DNA of 64,000 nt from assembly GCF_017498505.1 (NCBI RefSeq), contig NZ_CP071798.1, forward strand, positions 2,191,501-2,255,500, read 5' to 3'. The notes beneath the pieces are model-generated. The model saw only the letters and a program-made list of their open reading frames with translations. It did no database searches and was not told the DNA's origin. Below, piece after piece: positions 17,947-26,844 of the stretch (its first letter is position 1; every line of letters begins with the position of its first letter). Origin of the DNA: Sporosarcina sp. Te-1 (GTDB lineage: Bacteria > Bacillota > Bacilli > Bacillales_A > Planococcaceae). The position numbers and the translations under genes were made by a program.

Positions 17947-19033
17947 GGTAAACAACGGCTTAATCCGTAAACGGGAGCTCACAGCCATCGTCATATTCCT
18001 ATACGTGATCCAGCTGATGAACACAACACCTGACACGCTCATTAAATTCGGGAAAAACGCGGCCTGGATCCTTCCCATCATCTCCTTTGCCGTCATGCTC
18101 ATCCCGTTTCTTGTCTTGCTGTACATTGTGAAAAAGCACGATGCCGGGCTTGTGGAACTGGTCTTTTCACTGCTAGGGAAACGGATCGGTTCGTTCGTCA
18201 TGTTCCTCTTTTTTCTCATCATTTTTAGTGCATTGATGATAAACAGCCGCAATTACACAGATGTTTTCAATACAATGTTTTATCCGAAGACCCCTGTTCC
18301 CTATCTGTACGTGATGCTCATCGGCGCAAGTTTCTATATTGCGAACCGAGGCTTGGAAAACATCGGCCGGACCGCCTGGATGTTATGCCCGCTCTATTTA
18401 TTTGTGACGTATATCCTTATCTTTTTCATCTTGGAGGATTTTTCATTGGAACGGATCTATCCGATTGCCGGGCCGGGGTTTGATGTGCTGCTGAAAAAGG
18501 GAGCGAGCTACAGTTCGATATATGGGGAAAGCATCCTCCTTTTGGCACTCTATCCGTTTGTCCGCAAGTTTAAGGATTTCCGGATTGGCGTACTGTATGG
18601 CTGGATGATCGGGGTCGTATCGCTCGCATTCTTCATGGTGATCTATGTATCGATATTTGATTTTCCGGCAGTCCAAGATATCGCCTATCCTTTTCAGCAA
18701 TTAACGAGGATGGCAACCCTCGGGACAATCGGCCATCTTGAATCCATTTACTTGGCGACTTGGACAGTGGCTTCAGCCATTCACTTCTCCATTTACTTGT
18801 ACTTGGCCGCTTTTTTCCTTTCGAAAATGCTGAAACTGAAGGAATTTGAACCTTTGCTGCTGCCGATAGCCGGGCTCTGTGTTCTTGCAGGTTTGATTTC
18901 CCCTAACATCTTTGTCGGAAATGCGCTTCGGGAAACGCTCATTCAAACGAGTACCGGCATTCTCGTTCTGTTTCCATTCATCTTATGGGGCATCGACCGC
19001 TTTAAAGGAGGCAAGAAAGCAAATGCGGGTTAA
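17939..19033 (+). CDS. Spore germinant receptor, B subunit (permease-like)
   Basis: A 364-residue polytopic membrane protein of the spore germination B-subunit family (amino acid permease-like fold), likely forming the germinant-binding transmembrane part of the receptor. It shows ten or so hydrophobic segments beginning with IVIFLYVIQLMNTTPDTLI and including the typical region FYIANRGLENIGRTAW. It overlaps the A gene by eight bases (ATGATTAG) and the C gene by eleven, indicating translational coupling. Confidence 0.9.
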   Translation: MIRVNNGLIRKRELTAIVIFLYVIQLMNTTPDTLIKFGKNAAWILPIISFAVMLIPFLVLLYIVKKHDAGLVELVFSLLGKRIGSFVMFLFFLIIFSALMINSRNYTDVFNTMFYPKTPVPYLYVMLIGASFYIANRGLENIGRTAWMLCPLYLFVTYILIFFILEDFSLERIYPIAGPGFDVLLKKGASYSSIYGESILLLALYPFVRKFKDFRIGVLYGWMIGVVSLAFFMVIYVSIFDFPAVQDIAYPFQQLTRMATLGTIGHLESIYLATWTVASAIHFSIYLYLAAFFLSKMLKLKEFEPLLLPIAGLCVLAGLISPNIFVGNALRETLIQTSTGILVLFPFILWGIDRFKGGKKANAG

Positions 19034-20249
19034 ATGGCTGATCATTCTGCTGCCGTCTTTTGCCCTCCTCTCCGGGTGTTGGGATAAGATCGAGCTGGAG
19101 GAGCGGGGCTATGCTGTCGTGCTAGGGCTGGATAAAAGTGAAGAGGATCATATGGTGGACGTCACGTTCCAGATTGAAAACCCGCAAGTCGGATCCACAA
19201 GCGAGTCCGTGGCTCAAAGCGAACCGCCGAGCGACATTTTGACGATCACCGCGACGGATATCATTTCTGCGAAAGAATTGGCGAACAGCATTGTATCCCG
19301 GGAAATTGATCTTTCCCAGCTGCAGACGATCATTATTGGCGAGGAATTTGCGAGAAGCGATGATTTCAATAACATTATCGGGTCGTCTATCCGTGACCCT
19401 GAAATACGGCGGAAAATGATGCTGATTGTCAGTAAGGAAAAAGCAAGCGAGTTCATCCACGCGAATCATTCCAAGCTGGAAACACGGCCTCACAAGTATT
19501 ATTCCTTCATGCGGGACCGTTGGAAGGATACTGGGTATGTGCCGCTGTCCGATTTGAACCGTTACTTCCAGCGGACCGCAAATGCCCTGTTCCTCGTCAT
19601 TTACGCATCGACGGAAAAGGATCCCGAAACCCGGAAATCATCAGACAGCTACAAAGCGGGACAGGTTCCCCAAGAGGCTGGCGATCCTGCACAAATGATC
19701 GGGTCAGCCGTTTTCCAAAACGGGAAGATGATCGGAACCTTAACTGGCGAGGAGACGCGGTACGTCCTGTTATTGCGAAAAAAAAGCATAGCGAATCATT
19801 ACGTTGATTCATTCAAAGATCCCATAGAAAATGACCGGAAGATTTCCGTACGCCTGCTGAAGGTAAAGAAGACAAGCGTGAAGGTCGATGTGGAGAAAGC
19901 AAACCCTGAAGTACGGGTACAGGTGCCGATCACTGTCCAAGTTCTGTCGTCCCCCAGCTTACACAATTACGCGAACACCAAAGAAAGACAAAGAATGCTA
20001 AAAGAAGAAATCCAGGACGACTTGCATGCAAAAATAATGAAGCTGATTAAAAAAACACAGGAAGAATTCGGGGGCGAACCATTCGTATGGTTCGAGCTCG
20101 CCCGCCGTGAGTTCTGGACGGTGGATGCCTACGAAGACTATGATTGGCAGAAAAAATATCGAAATGCAGACATCCAGGTGGAACTTGACATCACCATTGA
20201 AAGTTTCGGAAGCCAGCTAAAACCTCCGCATGTCGGAAGCGGGAAGTGA
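19023..20249 (+). CDS. Spore germinant receptor, C subunit lipoprotein
   Basis: A 408-residue GerAC/GerKC-type lipoprotein. The signal peptide ends in the lipobox LLSGC at about residue 18 and is followed by the hallmark WDKIELEERGYAVVLGLDKS. The C-terminal domain ends with the expected helical region and ADIQVELDITIESFG. ATG at 19023 follows AAAGGAGGC and lies inside the end of the B gene. The longer open frame upstream lacks a binding site and hides the signal peptide. It needs lipid attachment and is anchored at the spore inner membrane. Confidence 0.9.
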   Translation: MRVKWLIILLPSFALLSGCWDKIELEERGYAVVLGLDKSEEDHMVDVTFQIENPQVGSTSESVAQSEPPSDILTITATDIISAKELANSIVSREIDLSQLQTIIIGEEFARSDDFNNIIGSSIRDPEIRRKMMLIVSKEKASEFIHANHSKLETRPHKYYSFMRDRWKDTGYVPLSDLNRYFQRTANALFLVIYASTEKDPETRKSSDSYKAGQVPQEAGDPAQMIGSAVFQNGKMIGTLTGEETRYVLLLRKKSIANHYVDSFKDPIENDRKISVRLLKVKKTSVKVDVEKANPEVRVQVPITVQVLSSPSLHNYANTKERQRMLKEEIQDDLHAKIMKLIKKTQEEFGGEPFVWFELARREFWTVDAYEDYDWQKKYRNADIQVELDITIESFGSQLKPPHVGSGK

Positions 20250-20253
20250 TGGT

Positions 20254-20415
20254 ATGACGGTGTTTTTATTCGCGTTATTTCTGTATGTCGCCTATTCTAC
20301 CATACGCTACGGCCTGAAGGTTTGGGGAGAAGGTCAGAAGTTCGCAGGCCTGTTCATTTATTTCCTTGCGGCATGCATACTCGGTCTGGCCGTCTGGCAT
20401 AAGTATTTTTCATAA
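20254..20415 (+). CDS. Small two-helix membrane protein, D-subunit-like
   Basis: A 53-residue protein with two hydrophobic segments (MTVFLFALFLYVAYS and FAGLFIYFLAACILGLAV) and little else. It begins four bases after the C-subunit stop, with GGAAG nearby, and is the last gene of the operon. Small two-helix D proteins encoded in Bacillus ger operons are known to modulate germination, and this matches their size and position. It is easily missed by gene callers. Function by analogy is inference. Confidence 0.65.
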   Translation: MTVFLFALFLYVAYSTIRYGLKVWGEGQKFAGLFIYFLAACILGLAVWHKYFS

Positions 20416-20429
20416 AGCACTCAAAAAAA

Positions 20430-20612
20430 CCGACGGAAACGGCGCTGAATTTTTGCCAAGGAGCACTACACACACCTTTTCGGAATATGTTGGATAAACT
20501 CGAAACGGCAAATCACCTATATGCAAAACTTGGCTTCCAACGGCTTGTACCTCCGCTCGACGGGTCGGAGCATTCAACGATGGATCGGTGGTATTTGAGA
20601 GTATTATAGCAA
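20430..20612 (+). pseudogene. Third, degraded copy of the GNAT acetyltransferase
   Basis: The sequence repeats the last 180 bases of the GNAT gene at 10138-10623 (peptide pieces KLETANHLYAKLGFQRL and DGSEHSTMDRWYL in one frame after small indels). It is frameshifted early and the tail has mutated to LRVL. The following 60 bases also resemble those after the 15.4-kb copy. It lies immediately after the germination operon. Confidence 0.8.
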
Positions 20613-21117
20613 GAATAAACGGGAAAACACGACTGTAGAGATCGGTGTTTGCTCAAGATTGAAATCAAATAATTTACAACAATTTCAAAGAGGGATAAAT
20701 GAGATGGTGGTTGGAGACAAGGTCTGTGTAATATGGGACAACGTAAAGAAGAAGCCGGTCAATCCAGCTTCTTCTTTCCATTTGTGTGATTGTAGCGAAA
20801 TTAACTGAGTTGTATACACCCCGGTAGATGTATCGTTGTATTTCATCAGATAGCTGTTTTAGTAGAGGCTTCCGGATTATGTAATCGGCAGTCAATGAAA
20901 TGAAAAACGGCTTGGACTTTTAACGCGCGAGTCGTTTTAGTTTCCACTCTGTTCACGCATCAAATCCATTCCTTATGAATTGAACGCGTACCTGGAAGGA
21001 TGGAGTGTGCTATTATTAGGCTGAACTCGATTGAATCCATACGAGCCACACAGAAAATGACGGTACGTTAGACGAAGTTGATTTGCAGATACAGCATTCT
21101 ACACAGGAGGACTACAA
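20613..21117. other. Intergenic region, no convincing gene
   Basis: A minus-strand frame of 73 codons (20674-20895) exists, but it has no ribosome binding site and no recognisable motif. Otherwise nothing was seen until the ribosome binding site at 21108. Confidence 0.4.
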
Positions 21118-21615
21118 ATGAATAATAATGATAGATTGATTCGATTACGCTATGCGTTGAATTTTACGGACACTGAAATGGTAGACATTTTTAAGCTGGG
21201 TGGCAGTGAAGTGACAAAAGAGGATGTCCTCCTATTACTTACAAAGTCAAATGACGAAGCTGAAGATGAATTGCAGTTGCCATGTACGAATCGAATGCTC
21301 GATTCATTTTTAAATGGTTTGATTGTCTATAAAAGAGGAAAACAAGAGCCTAAACCAGGACAACAACCTCCGAATCCGGCAAGTGCTGCCGTCACGAATG
21401 AATCTGTAAATAATATCCTGCTCAAGAAAATGAAGATAGCACTCGCGTTAACAAGTGAGGATATGCTTGCTATTTTAGAGAAGGCAGGAGTCAGCATCTC
21501 AAAAGGCGAACTAAGCGCTGTGTTGAGAAAAGAAGGGCACAAGAATTATAAACCGTGCCTCGATCGATACGCTAGAAACTTTTTAAAAGGATTGGCTCTA
21601 ACCTACAGGGGTTGA
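21118..21615 (+). CDS. yehS: DUF1456 family protein (YehS-like)
   Basis: A 165-residue cytoplasmic protein made of two similar halves. Each half has the DUF1456 pattern: first NDRLIRLRYALNFTDTEMV ending SFLNGLIVYKRGK, second ILLKKMKIALALTSEDML ending FLKGLALTYRG. This closely follows E. coli YehS, a small protein of unknown function. AGGAGG lies eight bases before the ATG. It is monocistronic with a terminator directly behind it. Confidence 0.85.
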   Translation: MNNNDRLIRLRYALNFTDTEMVDIFKLGGSEVTKEDVLLLLTKSNDEAEDELQLPCTNRMLDSFLNGLIVYKRGKQEPKPGQQPPNPASAAVTNESVNNILLKKMKIALALTSEDMLAILEKAGVSISKGELSAVLRKEGHKNYKPCLDRYARNFLKGLALTYRG

Positions 21616-21974
21616 AGAATCGGGTGCCTGGTACTGCGGCAATTGGGAAGCTGCTGTACCAGGCATTTTCTTATGGAAGGTTCAAGGGATGAAAACGTAA
21701 AGGAAACGTGATTTCAAGCCACCATCCAGCAATCTACTGACGAATCCCGCCGAAATGGCGAAGACCGTCCATCTATTGGAAAGTGGATGCTGCACAGCCC
21801 ATATGACACTCTTGAGCTGGCCTTATCTGGCTCTACAACTTGTTCAGTTCATGCGACATGACCAAAGATGGTAAGAATTGACCGAAAGAGCTTCTAGAGA
21901 AAAGACGAATCCAACCCAAAAATCCATCATAGCAGCAACGGCTATAATGGATGATTCAATGCTAACGGAAAGGA
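21616..21974. other. Intergenic region after yehS
   Basis: It contains the yehS terminator and then about 300 bases in which I see no gene. Confidence 0.5.
21625..21669 (+). terminator. Terminator of yehS
   Basis: Perfect arms TGCCTGGTAC (21625-21634) and GTACCAGGCA (21656-21665) followed by TTTT. It belongs to a hairpin family with related copies near 3626, 10956, 23279 and 35987. Confidence 0.8.
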
Positions 21975-22781
21975 TTATAAAGCAGCAATACGGTCACGAT
22001 CGGCCGAAGTCAGTTCAAAGTCGAAGATGGCAAAGCACTGGGCTTGGCGCTCTTTATTATGAGACTTGGGAATGATGATAACATCCCGCTCAATTTGATA
22101 CCGTAATACAACTTGGGCGTAGGTTTTTCCATATTGGTTACCGATTTCCTCTAAAATCTGTTGGGCATTTTCATCGATTCCTTTTAATGGAGACCAAGCG
22201 ACCGTTGCAATCCCCTTGCTTTTGTTATAAGCAATCAGTGTGTCATTCCAATGTCCGACTTGCGATTTAATTTGATTGACGGCTGGCGTGATGCTGCTAT
22301 TCTCAAGAAGTAAATCAAGATGTTCTTTTTCAAAGTTCGAAACGCCAATTGACTTGAATACCCCTCGGTTATAGTAGTCTTCTAAAATAGTCCATGCCTC
22401 CACCATCTCTGCATCGTTATCCCATGGTTTATGGATCAGGAACAAATCAATATAGTCAGTTTGTAATTTCTCTAAGCTTTTTTCAATTTCAGCATGGGCC
22501 CATTCTGCACCACCAAAACCTTCAAACGTATTTAGCTTCGTCGTGATAAAGAAATCTTCACGTGGCAAGGAGGATTTCTTTATCCTATTTCCAACGACTT
22601 CTTCATTTAAATATAATTGAGCAGAATCAAAATGACGGTAGCCGTTTTCAATGGCTCAGTCGACTTCCTGCGTATCTCCTCTTAAGGCACCTGAATATTG
22701 GTTTCCCTCTTTACCATACGTATTTGTACCACATCCTACGATTGGAATTTCAATGCCATTATTTAACTTACTATACTTCAT
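21975..22781 (-). pseudogene. Aldo/keto reductase with one in-frame stop codon
   Basis: A complete aldo/keto reductase (about 268 codons, YvgN-like) that would reduce aldehydes with NADPH, except for a single TGA at 22656-22658. The frame opens MKYSKLNNGIEIPIVGCGTN from ATG 22781 with GGAGGGG ahead of it. It then reads GDTQEVD, stop, AIENGYRHFDSAQLYLNEE. Family members usually have tryptophan or another residue there, so TGG to TGA is the simplest cause. Catalytic residues Asp (FDSA), Tyr (QLYLN), Lys (TTKL) and His (LIHKP) all remain. The decay is therefore recent, or a sequencing error. The downstream half (22568 on) is an intact 197-codon frame. Confidence 0.85.
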
Positions 22782-23045
22782 CGTAACCCCTCCTATGCTT
22801 TATTTCTCACCTTACCTTTACGAAAGACAGGATTCAATCTATTTGTTCAGTTATACGTTGGGATGCGCCTCCTGTTGGATCCCTTGTTGCAGGATGAGAT
22901 AGTAATAAAGAGCAGATCACTGCAACATTAGATATCGGTCCATACATCGATCAATTTGATTGGCATTCTCCTCGTCTAATACTTTTTAGTGGAGTGGAAC
23001 CTAGTACTCGAAACCGAGTTTGCAGTAATCCTTTGAATACCATAC

Positions 23046-23269
23046 AATTAAAGCAAAATTGTCCGGAGTAACGATTGTCGATACAATGGTAGCACATCAT
23101 ATCTTTAATTTGAGCTCTACCTTAAAATTGTTAGGAGTTAAAACGATACTAACAGGGCGTTAGGCCTGAAGTGGCTCAGATTGCTATAAGCCTGGGATTG
23201 GACTTTAGTGGTCAAATTACAAAAGGAACCTTGCAGCAGGCACTATCAGAACTTAAGATTCTTTCTTAA
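23046..23269 (+). pseudogene. RsbR-type STAS-domain remnant
   Basis: The C-terminal STAS domain of a stressosome RsbR-like protein. The first part reads LSGVTIVDTMVAHHIFNLSS and LLGVKTILTG. After a one-base frameshift at about 23157 it continues VRPEVAQIAISLGLDFSGQI and TKGTLQQALSEL, ending at TAA 23267-23269. The conserved phospho-acceptor region and the GVRPEVAQ motif identify the family. The N-terminal half is absent from the upstream 250 bases. Confidence 0.7.
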
Positions 23270-23278
23270 AAAAGTTAC

Positions 23279-23315
23279 CAGGTTCTAGAACAATTAAGAA
23301 TTCCATGAGAACCTG
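23279..23315. terminator. Hairpin after the RsbR remnant
   Basis: Arms CAGGTTCT and AGAACCTG. It lies between the RsbR remnant and the purine permease C-terminal piece and resembles the hairpin at 35987-36034. Confidence 0.5.
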
Positions 23316-23338
23316 ATACTAAAAACTCTTACCTAAAG

Positions 23339-24050
23339 CTACACGATAAACGCAAAGTATAGGATAAATAACAAACAAAGCACATACATAATTGGATGAA
23401 TTTCTTTATACCGCTTTTGTGCTACGAAACAAAGTGGATAAAGAATAAAACCAAATGCCAGACCGATTGCCACACTAGAAGTAAGGGGCATCATGATAAT
23501 GGTGAAAAAGGATGGAATCACAATTTCCAGCTTGCTCCACTCTATTTTTCTTAATTCCATCGCCATTCATGCGCCTACAATGATTAACGCAGGGGCTGTT
23601 ACTTCCAATGTAATAACAGAAAAAATGGGTGAAAAGAACAAAGCAATCGTAAAGCAAGCAGCAATAACGACAGACGTAAAGCCAGTTCTGCCACCGACTG
23701 CAATGCCAGCAGAAGATTCAACACTCGTCGCAGGTGTGGACGTTCCCAATATAGCTCCAACTGCACTAGCGGTAGAATCAGCAAGCAAGGCTCTTCCTAT
23801 ATCCGGCACAGTATTACCTTTCATCATTCCCGCTTGACTGGCCAGGGCAATTAAAGCACCCGCCGTATCAAAAAAGGCAACAAGTAAAAAATGAAGATCA
23901 CTGCCAATAATTCAGGGGTGACACTTGGTCTAAATGGGAAAACACGACTCCAAATGTTGGTTCCAAGCTTGGTATACTTCCGATGATTTTTGAAGGAGCA
24001 TTTATTAATCCAACAATCATTCCAATAATCGTGGTAATAATCATTCCAGT
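23339..24050 (-). pseudogene. pbuG: Purine permease (PbuG/AzgA type), C-terminal piece
   Basis: The C-terminal 230 or so codons of a guanine/hypoxanthine permease of the NCS2/AzgA group. In order: GMIITTIIGMIVGLINAPSK, a frameshift near 23880, then GALIALASQAGMMKGNTVPD, RALLADSTASAVGAILGTST and VGGRTGFTSVV, a stop at about 23570, and the final membrane segments to FILYFAFIV. The N-terminal piece of the same protein lies 2.8 kb away at 26845-27270 on the same strand, so an insertion has split the gene. Further frameshifts show that it has decayed since. Confidence 0.8.
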
Positions 24051-24338
24051 ATTAAACACGAAAAATGTAATTACGGCAGTTCATAAAGCGCATGTCGGTT
24101 CACTGAATGCTTCAATTGTAAGTCCGAGGGAAGTTTTCAAATCAGCTATTTTGAATAACAGTGCAAGTATTGTTGTCGCACATAACCATCCATCATACAA
24201 TACCACACCAACCCCAGAGATATTGAAGTTACAGAAAGGTTGATTGAATGCGGAAGAATATTAGGTATAGAAGTATTAGACCATCTCATAGTAAATAACG
24301 AGGATTATCTTTCACTAAAAGAAAAAGGCTATATTTAA
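24048..24338 (+). pseudogene. radC: RadC/JAB-domain protein, C-terminal fragment
   Basis: The C-terminal third of a RadC-family protein begins abruptly at the insertion edge (VLNTKNVITAVHKAHVGSLN) and includes the metalloprotease-like JAB motif VAHNHPS. A one-base deletion near 24222 shifts frame; the continuation reads DIEVTERLIECGRILGIEVL and ends LSLKEKGYI at TAA 24338. RadC copies of this sort are common on plasmids and integrative elements. Truncation plus frameshift makes it non-functional. Confidence 0.85.
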
Positions 24339-24342
24339 ACAA

Positions 24343-24361
24343 CAGGGGGGATGCCCCCCTG
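24343..24361. terminator. Perfect GC-rich hairpin after radC fragment
   Basis: CAGGGGGG-ATG-CCCCCCTG. The stem is strong but there is no T-run, so it may be an incomplete terminator or a structural element. Confidence 0.5.
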
Positions 24362-24431
24362 CTCATAAAACTAGACAGGGCAAGGAATTCCAAAAAATGA
24401 AGTTCCAAAAATAAAAATGGAGGTACTAACC

Positions 24432-24609
24432 ATGACAAAAAGACAAATTCCAAAACAAATAAACGGCTATTTTAGGGAACATTAATGAAATCAAAAAACA
24501 AGATAAATCCTACATTGCTGCTCTTCATGAAACAGAGTTAGAAAAAATTTTAAGAGAGATTGAATTGTTGGAATTGAAAACTCAAAAAGAGTTAGAAAAT
24601 ACCAACTGA
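24432..24609 (+). pseudogene. Small element-borne ORF with frameshift
   Basis: ATG at 24432 follows TGGAGG and opens MTKRQIPKQI. The same protein continues one frame over as TAILGNINEIKKQDKSYIAA, then LHETELEKILREIELLELK to LENTN and TGA at 24609. A one-base change near 24462 explains the break. It would encode about 58 residues, soluble and helical. Its function is unknown; its position behind radC suggests element-borne cargo. Confidence 0.5.
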
Positions 24610-24923
24610 ACTAAAGTGGGTGCGAGGGGCTTTTTCGACATGGGAAAATCCAAATTAAATTATTAGAAAAAAGGGAGCGATAGATAATGCTGCCCTTTGT
24701 ATTTGCTTTAGAAACACCGTAAACTACTTGTAGGTTTAGAGTTTATATTTTATACATGAAAGGTTGATAAAAACGATTTCCGATACGCGCCCTTTGCTTC
24801 TGAAATTGTCCCATAACAAATGATGAATTTTTAAAAAATGTAATTTTTTTTGACACCATACGTCTAATATTAATAAAGGTGTTAATTAATAAAAACTATT
24901 AAAATAGATAAGGAGAATTTCTA
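24610..24923. other. AT-rich intergenic region
   Basis: No gene was seen. TTGACA at 24850-24855 could be a -35 box for the lipoprotein gene, but the -10 match is poor. Confidence 0.35.
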
Positions 24924-25304
24924 ATGAAATTTAAAATAATCTTTATTTTTGCATGCTCTATTTTATTATCCGGTTGTTTTGAAAAAGATAAATCAAATAG
25001 CAATTCTACCGGTAATATTCATGATGTGGGATATGTCGTAAAAATTGATGATGACCAATTCTTATTCACCTCAAAATCAATGATTACATTAAAAGAAGTC
25101 AAAGAACTGAATACACAAACAAATTGGAATCCTGTTGACTCACTTACATGGGAACAACGGCAATCATCGGTTTGGCTACCAATAATAGAAGCTCCAAAGT
25201 CTTTAACTGTAGGTGATGAAATTGAAGTAAGCTATTATACTCAATTAGATTCAAACCCGCAATTTGGTGGGTTTGATGAAATTAAAATAATTAGTGAAAA
25301 CTAG
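24924..25304 (+). CDS. Lipoprotein, DUF3221-like
   Basis: A 126-residue lipoprotein with signal peptide and lipobox LLSGC near residue 18, a short serine/asparagine linker, and a compact domain starting VGYVVKIDDDQFLFTS. The domain resembles DUF3221 (YobA-like) proteins of Bacillus, an OB-fold-like extracellular module of unknown function. GGAGAATTTCT precedes the ATG. It lies within the insertion and converges on the protease gene, with a bidirectional terminator between them. Confidence 0.65.
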   Translation: MKFKIIFIFACSILLSGCFEKDKSNSNSTGNIHDVGYVVKIDDDQFLFTSKSMITLKEVKELNTQTNWNPVDSLTWEQRQSSVWLPIIEAPKSLTVGDEIEVSYYTQLDSNPQFGGFDEIKIISEN

Positions 25305-25323
25305 AATCTTCTTAAAAATGTCT

Positions 25324-25367
25324 AAAAAGTGCAGGTATGTTGAAAATTTCAACATACCTGCACTTTT
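25324..25367. terminator. Bidirectional terminator
   Basis: A near-perfect 40-base palindrome (AAAGTGCAGGTATGTTGAAA and its complement), with an A-run on the left and TTTTAT on the right. It separates the convergent lipoprotein and protease genes. Confidence 0.9.
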
Positions 25368-25379
25368 ATAAGAACCCCG

Positions 25380-26618
25380 TTAATTAGCTACTTTAGTTCG
25401 TGTACCACTTGTGTAAAGAAACGCATCATAAAGATTTAAACCATCTTTGATGTCTGTAAAATAGGCATTTTCCGAACCCGATCCTACATGTACCCCAGTT
25501 AAAATATTACCAGAAGTGCTAGCTTGGTAAACTGGTCCACCACTATCTCCACCAGTGGAATAAGCACCAGGCGTGTCTGGTCTAACTACTGAAACTTTTC
25601 TAGTTAAGCCGTCATCAAAAATATTTAATACTACACCCTTTTGAATTACTCTACCACATGTCTTGGCTGTGCTTATCCCTGCCCTACAAACTACTTTACT
25701 AAATGCCGGAGTTGTCGATTGAGCATCTATAAGTTTATTATCAAATTCTTCAGATGAACTACTATCTGACACTACTTTAATACCATTTGTTACATAACGC
25801 CCACCGGATAAATCATTATCCATTATTTTTATCAAACCAAAATCCAAATACACAAAATTTCCTTGAGCGTGTTGACGTCCAACGTTACGTACTGAATACT
25901 GTCGTACTAAGTCTCCAGTATCATCAGATGCCACTGTTCCTGAGAAACAATGGCTAGCAGTTATTAAAAAGTATACACCATTTTTATGCGCTATACCTGC
26001 TACAGAACAATTTCCATCAATACCCAATCCTGCACCTAGATTATTCCAACTTGCTTTTTGCGATTTCTCTAATTCTATAAACTCTGTAAACTCTCTCTTT
26101 TCTACTTTCATAATATCTGAGTAATTAACTTGCAAAGACTTTAATAAAAGTACATCTAAATTTTCATGTGTTAATACAACCTTTTGTTCAAATATATTAG
26201 GTTCTAATTTAATGAAAGGTATTTTACCATTATAGTATTCTTCTATATATTTATAGATATCCATTTGTATATCAACTAGATCTTCGTTTGTATATTCTGT
26301 TGTTCCAATTTCAATAATACTTTCATCAAGATTATTTATGATTTTTCTTAGGGACTCATTAGAATTATATTCTGTTTTTTTGTAATCAAAATGCAGTTTG
26401 TCATTTTCATCAAAATATAAATTACCCATACCATGAATTACATCAGCATCCCCATGTTCTTTTTCTACCTTTTCATAAAAATAGTCTAACTGTTGCGATT
26501 GTTTGTCCATAACAAACTGTAATTTCTTCTCGTAATCACTGACAGAATCGGCAGAGGCTGAAATTGGAAGTAAAGTAAAAGTTAAAACTAGAATGAATAA
26601 TAATTTTGCTTTTTTCAT
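25380..26618 (-). CDS. Secreted trypsin-like serine protease
   Basis: A 412-residue preproenzyme. Signal peptide at residues 1-23 (ends SASA), then a propeptide of about 170 residues rich in charged residues, then a chymotrypsin-fold (S1, streptogrisin-like) domain. The catalytic triad is visible: His in TASHCF, Asp in YLDFGLI, Ser in GGDSGGPV. Cysteines near CSVAG, SHC, VVCRAG and TCGR could form disulfides. GGAGAG precedes the ATG at 26618. It is probably secreted and self-activated by pro-region removal. It sits inside the AT-rich insertion, so it was probably acquired horizontally. Confidence 0.85.
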   Translation of the reverse strand: MKKAKLLFILVLTFTLLPISASADSVSDYEKKLQFVMDKQSQQLDYFYEKVEKEHGDADVIHGMGNLYFDENDKLHFDYKKTEYNSNESLRKIINNLDESIIEIGTTEYTNEDLVDIQMDIYKYIEEYYNGKIPFIKLEPNIFEQKVVLTHENLDVLLLKSLQVNYSDIMKVEKREFTEFIELEKSQKASWNNLGAGLGIDGNCSVAGIAHKNGVYFLITASHCFSGTVASDDTGDLVRQYSVRNVGRQHAQGNFVYLDFGLIKIMDNDLSGGRYVTNGIKVVSDSSSSEEFDNKLIDAQSTTPAFSKVVCRAGISTAKTCGRVIQKGVVLNIFDDGLTRKVSVVRPDTPGAYSTGGDSGGPVYQASTSGNILTGVHVGSGSENAYFTDIKDGLNLYDAFLYTSGTRTKVAN

Positions 26619-26713
26619 CCTTTATACACTCTCCTTTATATTTATATATTTAATCATACAGATAAATACATTTAATTTCCAAAAATTCGATAAGGATAAA
26701 TTACTTTCTATGC

Positions 26714-26742
26714 AAACGCCCTTCATTGAAAGGGTGTTTTTG
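26714..26742. terminator. Hairpin near the right edge of the insertion
   Basis: Arms AAACGCCCTT and AAGGGTGTTT with a T-run on the plus strand. It may mark the end of a lost gene or insulate the permease fragment. Confidence 0.5.
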
Positions 26743-26844
26743 AAACTAACTTTATTACTTTTAACAGTTAAAATTGCTTCAAATGCTTTTCCTCCTTTGC
26801 TTTTAGAAACCTTTGATTTTTCCTGTTTCCTATTTTTCTAGCAA

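Noticed and set aside
20674..20895. Minus ORF of 73 codons
   Set aside because: No binding site and no recognisable sequence; left as intergenic.
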